64,000 nt of DNA from Candidatus Desulfopertinax cowenii (GTDB lineage: Bacteria > Bacillota > Desulfotomaculia > Desulfotomaculales > Desulforudaceae): NCBI GenBank assembly GCA_001899445.1, contig MPOA01000006.1, positions 744,001-808,000 of the forward strand, given 5' to 3'. Within the stretch, counting starts at the first letter, position 1. Each line of letters begins with the position of its first letter. Under the pieces are notes generated by a model. That model was not told the DNA's origin and searched no databases. It saw only the letters and a program-made list of their open reading frames with translations. Shown here in pieces: positions 8,809 through 16,597 of the stretch. A program made the translations under genes and the position numbers.

Positions 8809-9021
8809 ATGTTTGATAAAGAACAAGTCAAAGCCGCCGTGGAGGCGGTCAACGAGGCCGGCGGTGATTCTGAAGCCCTCAAATTGTGGGGGCACATGAA
8901 GGGCTGCAAGGCTCCCTTTAAAATCATCTATATCATCCTGTCCAACTGCACCACCGTCAACAACGGGGCCTGCCCGGACTGGGATTTCTGCGAACCGATT
9001 TTCCAGGTTAATAAAAAATAA
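8809..9021 (+). CDS. Small Cys-motif protein, copy 2
   Basis: 70-aa paralogue of the preceding protein. It shares a hydrophobic strand (FKIIYIILS) and C-T-T-V-N-N-G-A-C-P-D-W-D-F-C-E-P, while the N-terminal halves have diverged: copy 1 has an extra Cys pair before the strand, and copy 2 has a single Cys in MKGCKAP. ATG 8809 follows AAAGGGAGG at 8 nt; the open frame begins 12 codons earlier without an SD. It is probably co-transcribed with copy 1. Confidence 0.7.
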   Translation: MFDKEQVKAAVEAVNEAGGDSEALKLWGHMKGCKAPFKIIYIILSNCTTVNNGACPDWDFCEPIFQVNKK

Positions 9022-9251
9022 GTGTACAGCTGCATGCAGCCACTGGGGAGGTCCGGTGGTTTTTCTTTTGGGGATTTTGCCCAATATATACCATTGTAGT
9101 TATAATTTCATCAGGCAGCAAGAATTATCTCGGGTTGCCCCCAACATCCAGACATACCAAGGCAGAGCAAAAATAGGCAGATTTGTCGAATCTGGTCTTT
9201 TAGTTTACACTCTGGGTGGACAAGTCCAATACTGGAAAAAGGAGGTCTTTC

Positions 9252-10217
9252 ATGCGGGTTGTAAACAAAAAGCTGGTAACCGTTGCCGTAGCCCTGTTAT
9301 TCACCGTCGCGTTTCTAGTTTCCACTGTTTTCGCGCACGCCAATGTACCTTCCGCCGCTGAAACCAGGCTGATCGAGGGGATAAACGAGGCCCGGCAGAG
9401 GGCCGCGGTGGAGCCCCTGGTTCTGAGCGGCCCCCTGTCTGACGCCGCCCGGGCCTATCTCGCGCACGGTTCAAATGTTTTCCAGTCGATGCGCGCGCAA
9501 GGGATATCCTACCGTTACGCCTGCGCGATGCGCGCCGGGACCGCGAACGTTGACCTATTGGTCTGGGTACTGACCAGGTCGACTTTATCCCAGGTCATGC
9601 TGTCCCGCTACGATCAGGCGGGCATAGCAATCCAGGGCAACTGCACAGTGCTTATCCTGACCGGCGGGGGCCTCCCGGCCCCGCCGCCGCAGCCGCAACC
9701 GGAACCTGAGCCCCGGCCGCAGCCCGAACCCGAGCCCCGGCCTGAACCCAGACCCGATCCTCAGCCGCAGCCGAAACCTGGGCCCCAACCCCAGCCGCAG
9801 CCTGAGCCGCCGGCCAGGCCGGGCCATGCCATGACCGCATATGAGGCCAAGGTTGTGGAGTTGGTGAACGCCGAACGGGCCCGGTACGGACTGAAGCCTT
9901 TGGCGGTTGATCTCCAGCTGGCGAAGGTGGCTCGACTGAAGTCCGAGGATATGCGGGACCAGAGGTACTTCTCCCACACTTCCCCGACCTACGGTTCCCC
10001 GTTTGCGATGATGCGGCGGTTCGGGATCACTTACCGGATGGCCGGCGAGAATATCGCTGCCGGGCAGCGTACCCCGGAAGAAGTGCTGCGGGGCTGGATG
10101 AACTCTCCCGGGCACCGGGCGAACATCCTGAACGCCAACTTTACCCATATCGGCGTGGGGCACGCGGTGGGCGGCAGCTACGGTAATTACTGGACGCAAA
10201 TGTTTATCGCTAAATAG
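9252..10217 (+). CDS. Secreted CAP/SCP-like protein with a degenerate second CAP domain
   Basis: 321-aa exported protein. A signal peptide (to about residue 30, cleavage near FAHA) is followed by a degenerate CAP-like region (~32-140), a long Pro-rich PxPxPE linker (~140-195) and a canonical YkwD-type CAP domain (~198-321). The C-terminal domain keeps the CAP hallmarks SHTSP, AGENIA, W-MNSPGHR-NIL and YWTQMF. The N-terminal region parallels it (LIEGINEARQRA with VVELVNAERARY; MRAQGISYRYA with MRRFGITYRMA) but lacks the active-site His and Glu. ATG 9252 follows GGAGGTC. CAP proteins of this type are common in spore-formers, including coat and germination roles; the exact role is unknown. Confidence 0.85.
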   Translation: MRVVNKKLVTVAVALLFTVAFLVSTVFAHANVPSAAETRLIEGINEARQRAAVEPLVLSGPLSDAARAYLAHGSNVFQSMRAQGISYRYACAMRAGTANVDLLVWVLTRSTLSQVMLSRYDQAGIAIQGNCTVLILTGGGLPAPPPQPQPEPEPRPQPEPEPRPEPRPDPQPQPKPGPQPQPQPEPPARPGHAMTAYEAKVVELVNAERARYGLKPLAVDLQLAKVARLKSEDMRDQRYFSHTSPTYGSPFAMMRRFGITYRMAGENIAAGQRTPEEVLRGWMNSPGHRANILNANFTHIGVGHAVGGSYGNYWTQMFIAK

Positions 10218-10280
10218 GCTAAGGGGGAGCCGTTACAAAAAACTTGCGGGCGGTTGTTCCCCGGTTAACTGCCCGGCGCG

Positions 10281-10309
10281 CACACTTCCTCCTTTCGGGC
10301 CATATATTG
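10281..10309 (+). promoter_or_regulatory. Candidate sigma-K-type promoter of the first DUF3794 gene
   Basis: CACA (10281-10284), 16 bp, then CATATATTG (10301-10309) fits mACm-N16-CATAnnnTA except for the final base. The same text, with one base less in the spacer, recurs before the paralogous gene at 11813-11840. Confidence 0.5.
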
Positions 10310-10335
10310 GCAGTAAAAGCGAAAGGAGGAAGTGT
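10282..10335 (+). repeat. 16-bp perfect inverted repeat overlapping the ribosome binding site
   Basis: Arms at 10282-10297 (ACACTTCCTCCTTTCG) and 10320-10335 are exact reverse complements separated by 22 bp. The right arm is the SD region of the TTG-started gene at 10337; the left arm overlaps the proposed -35 and spacer. A transcript starting upstream of 10282 would fold its SD into a stem; one starting from the sigma-K-like promoter would lack the left arm and stay open. Confidence 0.7.
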
Positions 10336-10336
10336 T

Positions 10337-11767
10337 TTGCGGCAAGAAGCGAAGGTCGAAATCGTCTGCCAGGAAGAGACCGTGCAGCAGGTTATCGGCG
10401 AGCGGGCGGTGCAGACCGTGGTGCGTGGCGCCATCACCATCCCCAAGCCGAAGCCGCCGACAGAACAAATTCTGGCGGTTCGGGCCCAGGTTGTGGACCA
10501 GGAAGAAGAGATCATTCCCGGCGAGGTAATTGTCCAGGGCAAGCTGGTCCTCAATGTGACCTACGTGGCCGACTTTCCGAGCCAGCCGGTGCACCACGTG
10601 CGCGGCCAGCTTGAATTCGCCGAATCGGTGCCCATTCCGGGCGCCCGTCCCGGCATGGACGTGGTGAAGCAAATCACCATTGAGCGCGTCAGGGCCGAAG
10701 TGGACCCCAAGAACCCGAAGCGGATCGTGGTGACGGTCATTCTGCGGATCTTCGTCAAGGTCACGGAATCGGAGTCCAAGAAGCTCCTGGTCAATCTCCC
10801 CGGGGCCGTGAACCGGTTCAAACGGGAAGAAGTGAAACTGGACATTGTTAAGGCCATCGGGCATAGACAGGTGGTGGTAAGTGACCAGATCGACATCCTG
10901 CAGCTGTTTTGCGGTAAGAAGCCTTGCCCCAAGGAGATTATCGACACCATTGCCGACGCGACGATTAACAAGAAAGAAGTCCTCAACGACAAGGTGATCG
11001 TGGAGGGCGTTCTGACCGTTCAGATCATTTACGTGGCCGACTGGGCCACCCAACCGGTGCACCACGCCCACCTTGAGCTTCCGTTCGTCGAGTTCGTCGA
11101 GGTGCCCGGAGCCCGCCCCGGAGACATGGTGTTCGTCGGGGTGCGGATCGAGGACGTCAGCGCCCGGGTCAAGAACGGATGCGAAATAATGGTCACCGCC
11201 GTCCTAGAAACCACGGCCCGGGTGCTGGAGCAGATCAAGAAACTCCTGGTGGTCCAGATCGACAAGGACCTCCTAGATTGTCTCTTGGAGGCGAGCGCCA
11301 TCCGGCCGATCACGCTTTTCCTGGACCAGATTCTGAACGAGGAGGACCAGGTACAGGCTACCCTCCGCGAAGTCGTCGACATTCCCCGGGAGAAACCGGA
11401 CGCCCAGAAAATACTTGAAACCTTTGTGACCAACGTTGAGGTTCCCGAAGCCGAGGTAATCCGCAACAAGGTGATTGTCCGGGGCGTGGTGACCGTCAAG
11501 GTGACCTACGTGGCCGATCGGCCGGACCAGCCGGTGCACGCCTTTGTGGCCGAGATTCCATTCACCGTGTTTATCGAGGTGCCCGGCGCCGAGCCCGGGG
11601 CGAACGTGAACGTGATGGTGGAGTCCGAATTCGTGCAGGCAAGCCTGGAAGACGGGCGTCAGGTGGCCATCAAGCTGGTGCTGAAGGTAACCGCCCGGGT
11701 GACCGACATTGTCCAGAAGAACGTGTTCGAGTGCCTGAAGAAGTCGGGCACGCAATTCGATTGCTGA
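10337..11767 (+). CDS. DUF3794 (SPOCS) triple-domain protein without LysM
   Basis: 476-aa protein made of three DUF3794/SPOCS-type repeats, a module found in spore-coat morphogenesis proteins such as SipL and also in non-spore proteins. The repeats are marked by [32 protein letters not shown] and [16 protein letters not shown], each followed by an (A/V)E(S/F)V-(P)GA-PG-(D/N) segment. TTG 10337 is chosen as the start because AAGGAGGAAGTG precedes it and the paralogue begins at the equivalent place. Unlike the downstream paralogue it ends without a LysM domain. A mother-cell coat role is inferred. Confidence 0.85.
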   Translation: MRQEAKVEIVCQEETVQQVIGERAVQTVVRGAITIPKPKPPTEQILAVRAQVVDQEEEIIPGEVIVQGKLVLNVTYVADFPSQPVHHVRGQLEFAESVPIPGARPGMDVVKQITIERVRAEVDPKNPKRIVVTVILRIFVKVTESESKKLLVNLPGAVNRFKREEVKLDIVKAIGHRQVVVSDQIDILQLFCGKKPCPKEIIDTIADATINKKEVLNDKVIVEGVLTVQIIYVADWATQPVHHAHLELPFVEFVEVPGARPGDMVFVGVRIEDVSARVKNGCEIMVTAVLETTARVLEQIKKLLVVQIDKDLLDCLLEASAIRPITLFLDQILNEEDQVQATLREVVDIPREKPDAQKILETFVTNVEVPEAEVIRNKVIVRGVVTVKVTYVADRPDQPVHAFVAEIPFTVFIEVPGAEPGANVNVMVESEFVQASLEDGRQVAIKLVLKVTARVTDIVQKNVFECLKKSGTQFDC

Positions 11768-11787
11768 TCGCATTTCGTTGCGATCCG

Positions 11788-11805
11788 GCGCCGGTTAACC
11801 GGCGC
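11788..11805 (+). repeat. 18-bp palindrome between the DUF3794 genes
   Basis: GCGCCGGTTAACCGGCGC is a perfect palindrome 20 bp after the first DUF3794 gene and just before the second promoter. It could be a weak terminator stem or a protein-binding site. A related but broken version (CCGGTTAACTGCCCGGCGC) precedes the first promoter, showing that the whole upstream region was duplicated with the gene. Confidence 0.5.
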
Positions 11806-11812
11806 AAGCGCT

Positions 11813-11840
11813 CACACTTCCTCCTGTTGGGCATATATTG
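11813..11840 (+). promoter_or_regulatory. Candidate sigma-K-type promoter of the second DUF3794 gene
   Basis: CACA (11813-11816), 15 bp, CATATATTG (11832-11840). The flanking 10-bp arms ACTTCCTCCT (11816-11825) and AGGAGGAAGT (11856-11865) keep the inverted repeat seen at the first paralogue in shorter form. Confidence 0.5.
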
Positions 11841-11870
11841 ATAGCAAAATGCCGAAAGGAGGAAGTTTTT

Positions 11871-13496
11871 GTGCGCGGCCAGCAACTAAAGATCAAGATC
11901 GTTTGCCAGGAAGAGACCGTACGGCAGGTCATTGGCGAAAAGACGGTGCAAACCGTAGTCCGCGGCAAGATCACCATTCCCAAGCAGAAACCAGCGGTCG
12001 AACAAGTCCTGGCGGTCCGGGCCAAGGTCGAAGAAAGAGAAACCGAGGTTGTTCCCGACAAGGTCATCGTCCAGGGGAAGGCCATCTTCAACGTGACCTA
12101 CGTGGCCGACTTCCCGACCCAGCCGGTGCACCACGTGCGCGGTGAGATCGAATTCGCCGAGTCGGTGCACATTCCGGGGGCCCGGTCCGGGTTGGACGTG
12201 TTCACCCAGATCACGATCGAGAAGGTCAAGGCCGACCTGGACCCCAAGGACAAGCGGCAGATCGTCGTCACGCTCATCATCCGTATTTTTGTGAAGGTCA
12301 CCGAGGCGGAACCGAAGCAGCTCTTGATCGATCTCCCCGGAGCGAAAAACCGGTTCACCCGGGAGCAGGTGAAGCTGGACATCGTCAAGGCGATCGGCAG
12401 CAGGCAAGTGGCGGTCAGCGACCAAATCGACATTCTGCAGTTGTTTCAGGGCCAGAAGCCCTGCCCCAAGGAAATCATCGACACCATTGCCGACGTGACA
12501 ATTAACAAGAAAGAGGTCATCAACGACAAGGTGATCGTGGAGGGCATCCTGACCATCCAGATCATCTACGTGGCCGACTTCCCGACCCAGCCGGTGCACC
12601 ACGCCCATATTGAAGTCGCTTTTACCGAATTCGTGGAGGTGCCGGGCGCCCGTCCCGGGGACATGGTCACCATCCAGGTGGCGATCGAGGACGTTCACGC
12701 CCGCGTCAAGAACGAGTGCGAGATTGCGGTTACCGCCGTACTGGCGGTTCGGGCCAAGGTGATGGAGCAGATCAAGAAGCTCCTGGTGGCGTGGATCGAC
12801 GACAACCTGTTGGCGTGTCTCCTGGACGCGAATGCCATCCGGCAGGTTACCCTGTTCCTGGACCAGATTCTGAACGAGGAGGACCAGGTACAGGTTACCC
12901 TCCGCGAGGTCGTCAGCATTCCCAAGCCGAAGCCGGACGTCCAGAAGGTGCTGGAGGCCTTTGTCACCGACCTGAAAGTTACGGAGACCGAGGTAATCAA
13001 GAACAAGGTGATTGTCCGGGGCGTGGTGATCATCAAGGTGACCTACGTGGCCGACCGGCCGGACCAGCCGGTGCACGCCTTTGAGGCCGAGATCCCGTTC
13101 ACCGCGTTCATTGAGGTGCTCGGTGCTGAACCCGGGGCCGACGTCAACGTCCTGGCCGAGGCCGAGTTTGTGTCGGCGAGCATGGACACCGCCCGCACTG
13201 TTGCCGTCAAGCTGGTGATCAAGGTGATTGCCCGCGTGACCGACATCGAGCAGCGGAAAGTATTTGAATGCCTGCGACCGAGCGCGGAAATCGAGTGCCC
13301 GATCAAGGTGGTCGAAGAGGTGAAGGTGCCCGAGAAAAAGCCCGCTCCCACCGGAAAAACGTACGTTATCCAGGCCGGGGATACCTTCTTCAAACTGGCG
13401 CAGCGGTTCGGCACCACCGTGCAGGCTCTCCGGGCTGCGAACCCGGGGGTGAACCCCAACAACCTGCAGATCGGCCAGGTGATCAACCTGCCTTAA
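11871..13496 (+). CDS. SipL-like spore coat morphogenesis protein: three DUF3794 repeats plus LysM
   Basis: 541-aa protein with three DUF3794/SPOCS repeats ([39 protein letters not shown]) and a C-terminal LysM domain (about residues 497-541, [18 protein letters not shown]). This is the domain order of clostridial SipL, which binds SpoIVA and links the coat to the forespore surface. GTG 11871 follows AAAGGAGGAAG. It is a close tandem duplicate of the upstream gene, which lacks LysM. Assignment as functional SipL is by architecture; another SipL elsewhere in the genome cannot be excluded. Confidence 0.85.
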   Translation: MRGQQLKIKIVCQEETVRQVIGEKTVQTVVRGKITIPKQKPAVEQVLAVRAKVEERETEVVPDKVIVQGKAIFNVTYVADFPTQPVHHVRGEIEFAESVHIPGARSGLDVFTQITIEKVKADLDPKDKRQIVVTLIIRIFVKVTEAEPKQLLIDLPGAKNRFTREQVKLDIVKAIGSRQVAVSDQIDILQLFQGQKPCPKEIIDTIADVTINKKEVINDKVIVEGILTIQIIYVADFPTQPVHHAHIEVAFTEFVEVPGARPGDMVTIQVAIEDVHARVKNECEIAVTAVLAVRAKVMEQIKKLLVAWIDDNLLACLLDANAIRQVTLFLDQILNEEDQVQVTLREVVSIPKPKPDVQKVLEAFVTDLKVTETEVIKNKVIVRGVVIIKVTYVADRPDQPVHAFEAEIPFTAFIEVLGAEPGADVNVLAEAEFVSASMDTARTVAVKLVIKVIARVTDIEQRKVFECLRPSAEIECPIKVVEEVKVPEKKPAPTGKTYVIQAGDTFFKLAQRFGTTVQALRAANPGVNPNNLQIGQVINLP

Positions 13497-13500
13497 TTGA

Positions 13501-13536
13501 GAACGGAAAAGCTGCTGAAAAGCAGCTTTTCCGTTC
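13501..13536. terminator. Strong hairpin between convergent genes
   Basis: A perfect 16-bp stem (GAACGGAAAAGCTGCT and its complement) closes a GAAA tetraloop. It lies 4 bp after the SipL-like stop and before the convergent gene ending at 13597, so it could act in both directions. The T-run lies within the stem rather than after it, so this is not a classical intrinsic terminator. Confidence 0.55.
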
Positions 13537-13596
13537 CAGCCCAGCCTGATCCGAACGGTCCGCCGCGCAGGTCACCTTCTATTCGATCACTGGAGC

Positions 13597-14196
13597 TTAC
13601 CAGGCCCGCCACCGGGTCCCCAGGTTAGGTACGACCAGCCTGCCGTTTACGAATTTTTGCCACCGGGTGGTCGCGATGAACACCCCGGTTTCCCGGCCGC
13701 CGGCGATCTCCGGGTAGACCCCGGCGGTGGCCGCTACCACCGTGCCGCCGATGGCCGCCGAAAGCTTCAACGGAAAGCCTTCGCTCGTCAGGTTGCACCC
13801 AAACAGGTGGACGGCACAGTTTCGGGCGAAGACGACTTCGCCTGCCGCCACGACTTTTTCCAGGTCCGGGATGTAAGCGGCCAGGGGGGTGTCGTCCGAA
13901 CCGGGGGAGTGGTAAAACCCGGACATGTTAGTCATGATCACGCCGCGGGGGTAGGCGTGGCTGAAAATCCGGACGTACCGGACGGACCCATGGGTCCGGG
14001 TATAGGCGGCCAACATTTCCAGGAGTTCCTTCCCGTTGTGCGGTTTGACCACGGTGGTGCGGGTCATGTGCGCCCGGTGGTCGAAGGCCGGTTCGTCCCC
14101 GTAGCCCTGGGCGGAAACGGCCAGGTCGACGAACGAGGTCCGCACGGAGTTCGTCATCCTGATCACCCCCCTGACGACGACCTCCGGGAGCTTCAT
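13597..14196 (-). CDS. Possible caspase-fold (DUF4347/CHAT-like) protein
   Basis: 199-aa protein not confidently recognised. Two segments recall clan CD caspase-like folds: VRIFSHAYPRG with His80, and CAVHLFGCNLT with Cys134, followed by LSAAIGGTVVAATAG. The spacing and the H-x(2)-P-G / G-C-N text resemble DUF4347-type modules, where His and Cys form the dyad. No signal peptide is present. It is 11 nt downstream of a trypsin-like protease gene on the same strand and has a poor SD, so translation is probably coupled to it. An alternative is a non-catalytic relative or an unrelated alpha/beta protein. Confidence 0.6.
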   Translation of the reverse strand: MKLPEVVVRGVIRMTNSVRTSFVDLAVSAQGYGDEPAFDHRAHMTRTTVVKPHNGKELLEMLAAYTRTHGSVRYVRIFSHAYPRGVIMTNMSGFYHSPGSDDTPLAAYIPDLEKVVAAGEVVFARNCAVHLFGCNLTSEGFPLKLSAAIGGTVVAATAGVYPEIAGGRETGVFIATTRWQKFVNGRLVVPNLGTRWRAW

Positions 14197-14207
14197 AAGC
14201 CCATTAA

Positions 14208-15215
14208 TTAGAAAGTGACGTCAAACAGCCGGAGCACGTTCTGAATGCGATTGCAGATGGTGACCCGGTTCGAGCCGGCGAACAGCAGGCCTAGGGCCTG
14301 GTTTTTTTCGCTCAGGACCAGGGAACCGCTGTCCCCGGGCTTGCTCATCGCGGTGGTCAGGAACTGGTCCTCGAACACGGCGGTACGTCCGTCAGAGAAC
14401 TGGACGGTAATTGTGGTGGCGACGTACTCCACCTGTCCGTGGGTGAGCCCGGTGGTACGGCCGCTTTTTTTGACCACCGTGCCCAGTTCGGCTTCGGCTA
14501 CGCCCTGTACCGGTCCGATTTCCAGGATGTCCGGCACTATGTCAGCCGCCGCCAGCGGTTCGGCCAGGGCGGCGTCGACCAGGTTGGCCTGGCGTCCCTG
14601 TTTGAATACCTTGATGAAATAGTTCGGGCGGAAAATTCGGATCAGCGCGTTAAGGTACTTCTCAAACTGGCCGGCGGTCCGGCAGGTCGATTCCTGGGAC
14701 GTGAAGTGGAGCGGTACGAATTTGAAGAGTCGGCCGATGGTATCCCGCCGCTGGTCGCCCCCGTCGTGAACACCTGGCTGGACGATCGGGTCACCCACCT
14801 TCGCCCGGCCGTCGGCGCCGTCGGTTTCATTGGCCAGCACGTGGTTGTTGGACAGGATGAACGGAAGGCCGGTGGAGCGCGCGTAGACCACGGCTCCGAA
14901 GGTTCCGGCGCTGACCCGGGGGTGACTGATACTCACTCCTGGGGGCGCCGGCCGGTGTTTTTTCAGCCGCTCGTTGTGGATCCGAATCCGTCCGACTTCG
15001 ACTACGTCGGTGGGCAGGCCGGCCACCCTTTTCGGGATGCGGGAGGCGGCCGGTATTTGTTCCGAGGGGAGTTTCCTGGTGACAAACACCACCAGGGCCG
15101 GCTCCGCGGCACGCGTTCCGGCGGTGACCTTGTAGCCGAGACCGACCCCGACGACGTTCGGATAGGACAGCAGGCGGGAGCGGTTATCTTCCAGCGCCTG
15201 ACGTAAAGCTTTCAT
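14208..15215 (-). CDS. Trypsin-like (S1 fold) serine protease
   Basis: 335-aa protein with no signal peptide. An N-terminal family segment (NVVGVGLGYKV and PALVVFVTRKLP, residues 20-50) precedes a chymotrypsin-fold domain. The triad is visible as His125 (LSNNHVL), Asp214 (NLVDAALA) and Ser296 (KPGDSGSL). Residues ~145-205 are a long insertion between His and Asp strands. The start ATG 15215 has GAGGAG just upstream; the open frame begins at a GTG inside that SD. Substrate unknown; the downstream caspase-like gene is the obvious candidate partner. Confidence 0.8.
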   Translation of the reverse strand: MKALRQALEDNRSRLLSYPNVVGVGLGYKVTAGTRAAEPALVVFVTRKLPSEQIPAASRIPKRVAGLPTDVVEVGRIRIHNERLKKHRPAPPGVSISHPRVSAGTFGAVVYARSTGLPFILSNNHVLANETDGADGRAKVGDPIVQPGVHDGGDQRRDTIGRLFKFVPLHFTSQESTCRTAGQFEKYLNALIRIFRPNYFIKVFKQGRQANLVDAALAEPLAAADIVPDILEIGPVQGVAEAELGTVVKKSGRTTGLTHGQVEYVATTITVQFSDGRTAVFEDQFLTTAMSKPGDSGSLVLSEKNQALGLLFAGSNRVTICNRIQNVLRLFDVTF

Positions 15216-15356
15216 TAGACTCCTCACCTTTCAGCGGTTTTGTACCAGTTGGTCAAGTGGGTTTATTTAACAGGTTATGTGGCGGGAAGCCGGTTGGTGA
15301 GTGCCCCGGTATATTCGCATTCGGGGGAGAAAACACTAGCCCCGGAGGGGGTTTGT

Positions 15357-15803
15357 GTGCACTTTAAACTGATCCCGATCATTATCGCCGTCGCCGCCGG
15401 GGCCACCATGGCTTTCCAGGGCGCCATCAACGCCGCCCTGGGTAAGATCGTGGGGATATTGGAGGCGACTTTTGTTGTTCACCTGGTGGGCCTGGTGTTT
15501 GTGATCGTCTTGTTATTTGTGCTGCAGCTGGGTGGCGGGTCGCTGATAAAGGCCGGGCAGGTGCCGTGGTACCTTTACCTGGGGGGCGTCCTGGGGGTGG
15601 CGATCGTTTACGGGGTGATGCGGAGCATCCCGGAAATCGGGGTGGCTCCGGCCACCACCGCCATTATTTTCGCCCAGATCCTGACGGCGGCGATTATTGA
15701 CCATACCGGCCTTTTCGGCCTGAAACAGATTCCGTTCGCCTGGTATCGGGCAGTGGGCGTTTTCCTGATGGCCGGAGGGGCCTTCCTGCTGCTAAAAAAG
15801 TAG
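15357..15803 (+). CDS. DUF606/YdcZ-type small DMT-family permease
   Basis: 148-aa inner-membrane protein with five predicted helices (IIIAVAAGATMAF, FVVHLVGLVFVIVLLF, YLYLGGVLGVAIVYG, ATTAIIFAQILTAAII and a C-terminal helix). It belongs to the DUF606/YdcZ group in the drug/metabolite transporter superfamily, in which the usual ten helices are halved. GTG 15357 is preceded by GGAGGGGG; the open frame extends 39 codons upstream but without SD or membrane character. Substrate unknown. Its end overlaps the convergent ZIP gene by 12 bp. Confidence 0.75.
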   Translation: MHFKLIPIIIAVAAGATMAFQGAINAALGKIVGILEATFVVHLVGLVFVIVLLFVLQLGGGSLIKAGQVPWYLYLGGVLGVAIVYGVMRSIPEIGVAPATTAIIFAQILTAAIIDHTGLFGLKQIPFAWYRAVGVFLMAGGAFLLLKK

Positions 15804-16499
15804 CTGGGCGCACCGCACCAGGGCCAGTCCGGCCAAGATCCCGCCCGCGGCGGGCCGAATGCCCTGGGTCAGGGAACGAGGCACCAGTTCGACCAGCGAG
15901 ATGTAAAGCATCGTCCCGGCAGCCAGGGCGGAGAGGACACACAGGGAGAGTTCGGTGGCCCTGATCAATCCGAAGCCGACCAGGGTGCCCAGGGGGGAGA
16001 CCAGGCTGAGCGTAGCGGTCAGCAGCACGATTTTCAGGGAGGAGACGCCGGCCGCCCGGAGCGGAGCGGCGGTGGCCATTCCCTCCGGGATGTTGTGGAG
16101 CCCGATGGTCAAGGCCAGGAACAGGCCCAGACCGGCGGGGTTCGCGAACCCCGCCGCGATGACCATGCCTTCGGGCAGGTCGTGCAGGGCGATGCCCAGG
16201 GCTGCTAGCAACCCGGTTTTAATCAACCCGGGCCGGGCCGGGTTGATCAGCACTCCCAGGCCCTTGTCCAACAGGGCGATCACCAGGATTCCCAAAAGTG
16301 TGCCCACGAACACCAGTCCGGGGCGGCCGAAGTCCAGGGCGGCGGGCAGGAGGTCTGTTACCGTCATCCCGACCATAATCCCAGCCGCTAGGCCCAGCAC
16401 CGCCGCCAGGGTATGGCGCCGGGGAACGCCAAGGGTCAGAACGATCAGGGCGCCCAGCAGCGTACAGGCCCCCGCCAGCGTACTTACCGTATAGGCCAT
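15792..16499 (-). CDS. ZIP family metal transporter
   Basis: 235-aa integral membrane protein of the ZIP family, which imports divalent metals such as zinc. Eight hydrophobic segments are visible, and the two intramembrane metal-site motifs are intact: HDLPEGMV and HNIPEGMA. The start at 16499 is chosen for AAGAGGCG at SD distance; the frame opens nine codons earlier. It is divergent from ispE. The metal cannot be told from sequence; zinc is the default. Confidence 0.87.
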   Translation of the reverse strand: MAYTVSTLAGACTLLGALIVLTLGVPRRHTLAAVLGLAAGIMVGMTVTDLLPAALDFGRPGLVFVGTLLGILVIALLDKGLGVLINPARPGLIKTGLLAALGIALHDLPEGMVIAAGFANPAGLGLFLALTIGLHNIPEGMATAAPLRAAGVSSLKIVLLTATLSLVSPLGTLVGFGLIRATELSLCVLSALAAGTMLYISLVELVPRSLTQGIRPAAGGILAGLALVRCAQLLF

Positions 16500-16597
16500 C
16501 CGAACGCCTCTTGAATTGCTTTTCAAATACCTACGGCCAGGCAGGATTATTTATGCGCTTCGTACAATATCATAAACGGGAAGAACGGTGGACTTCA

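Noticed and set aside
8567-9021. Precursor peptides of a modified-peptide (RiPP) cluster
   Set aside because: No radical SAM enzyme, cyclodehydratase, peptidase-transporter or leader-binding domain lies nearby; the promoter context favours spore-coat proteins.
9700-9825. CRISPR-like or tandem DNA repeat in the Pro-rich stretch
   Set aside because: The repetition is codon-level (PxPxPE linker of the CAP protein), with no spacers and no regular unit.
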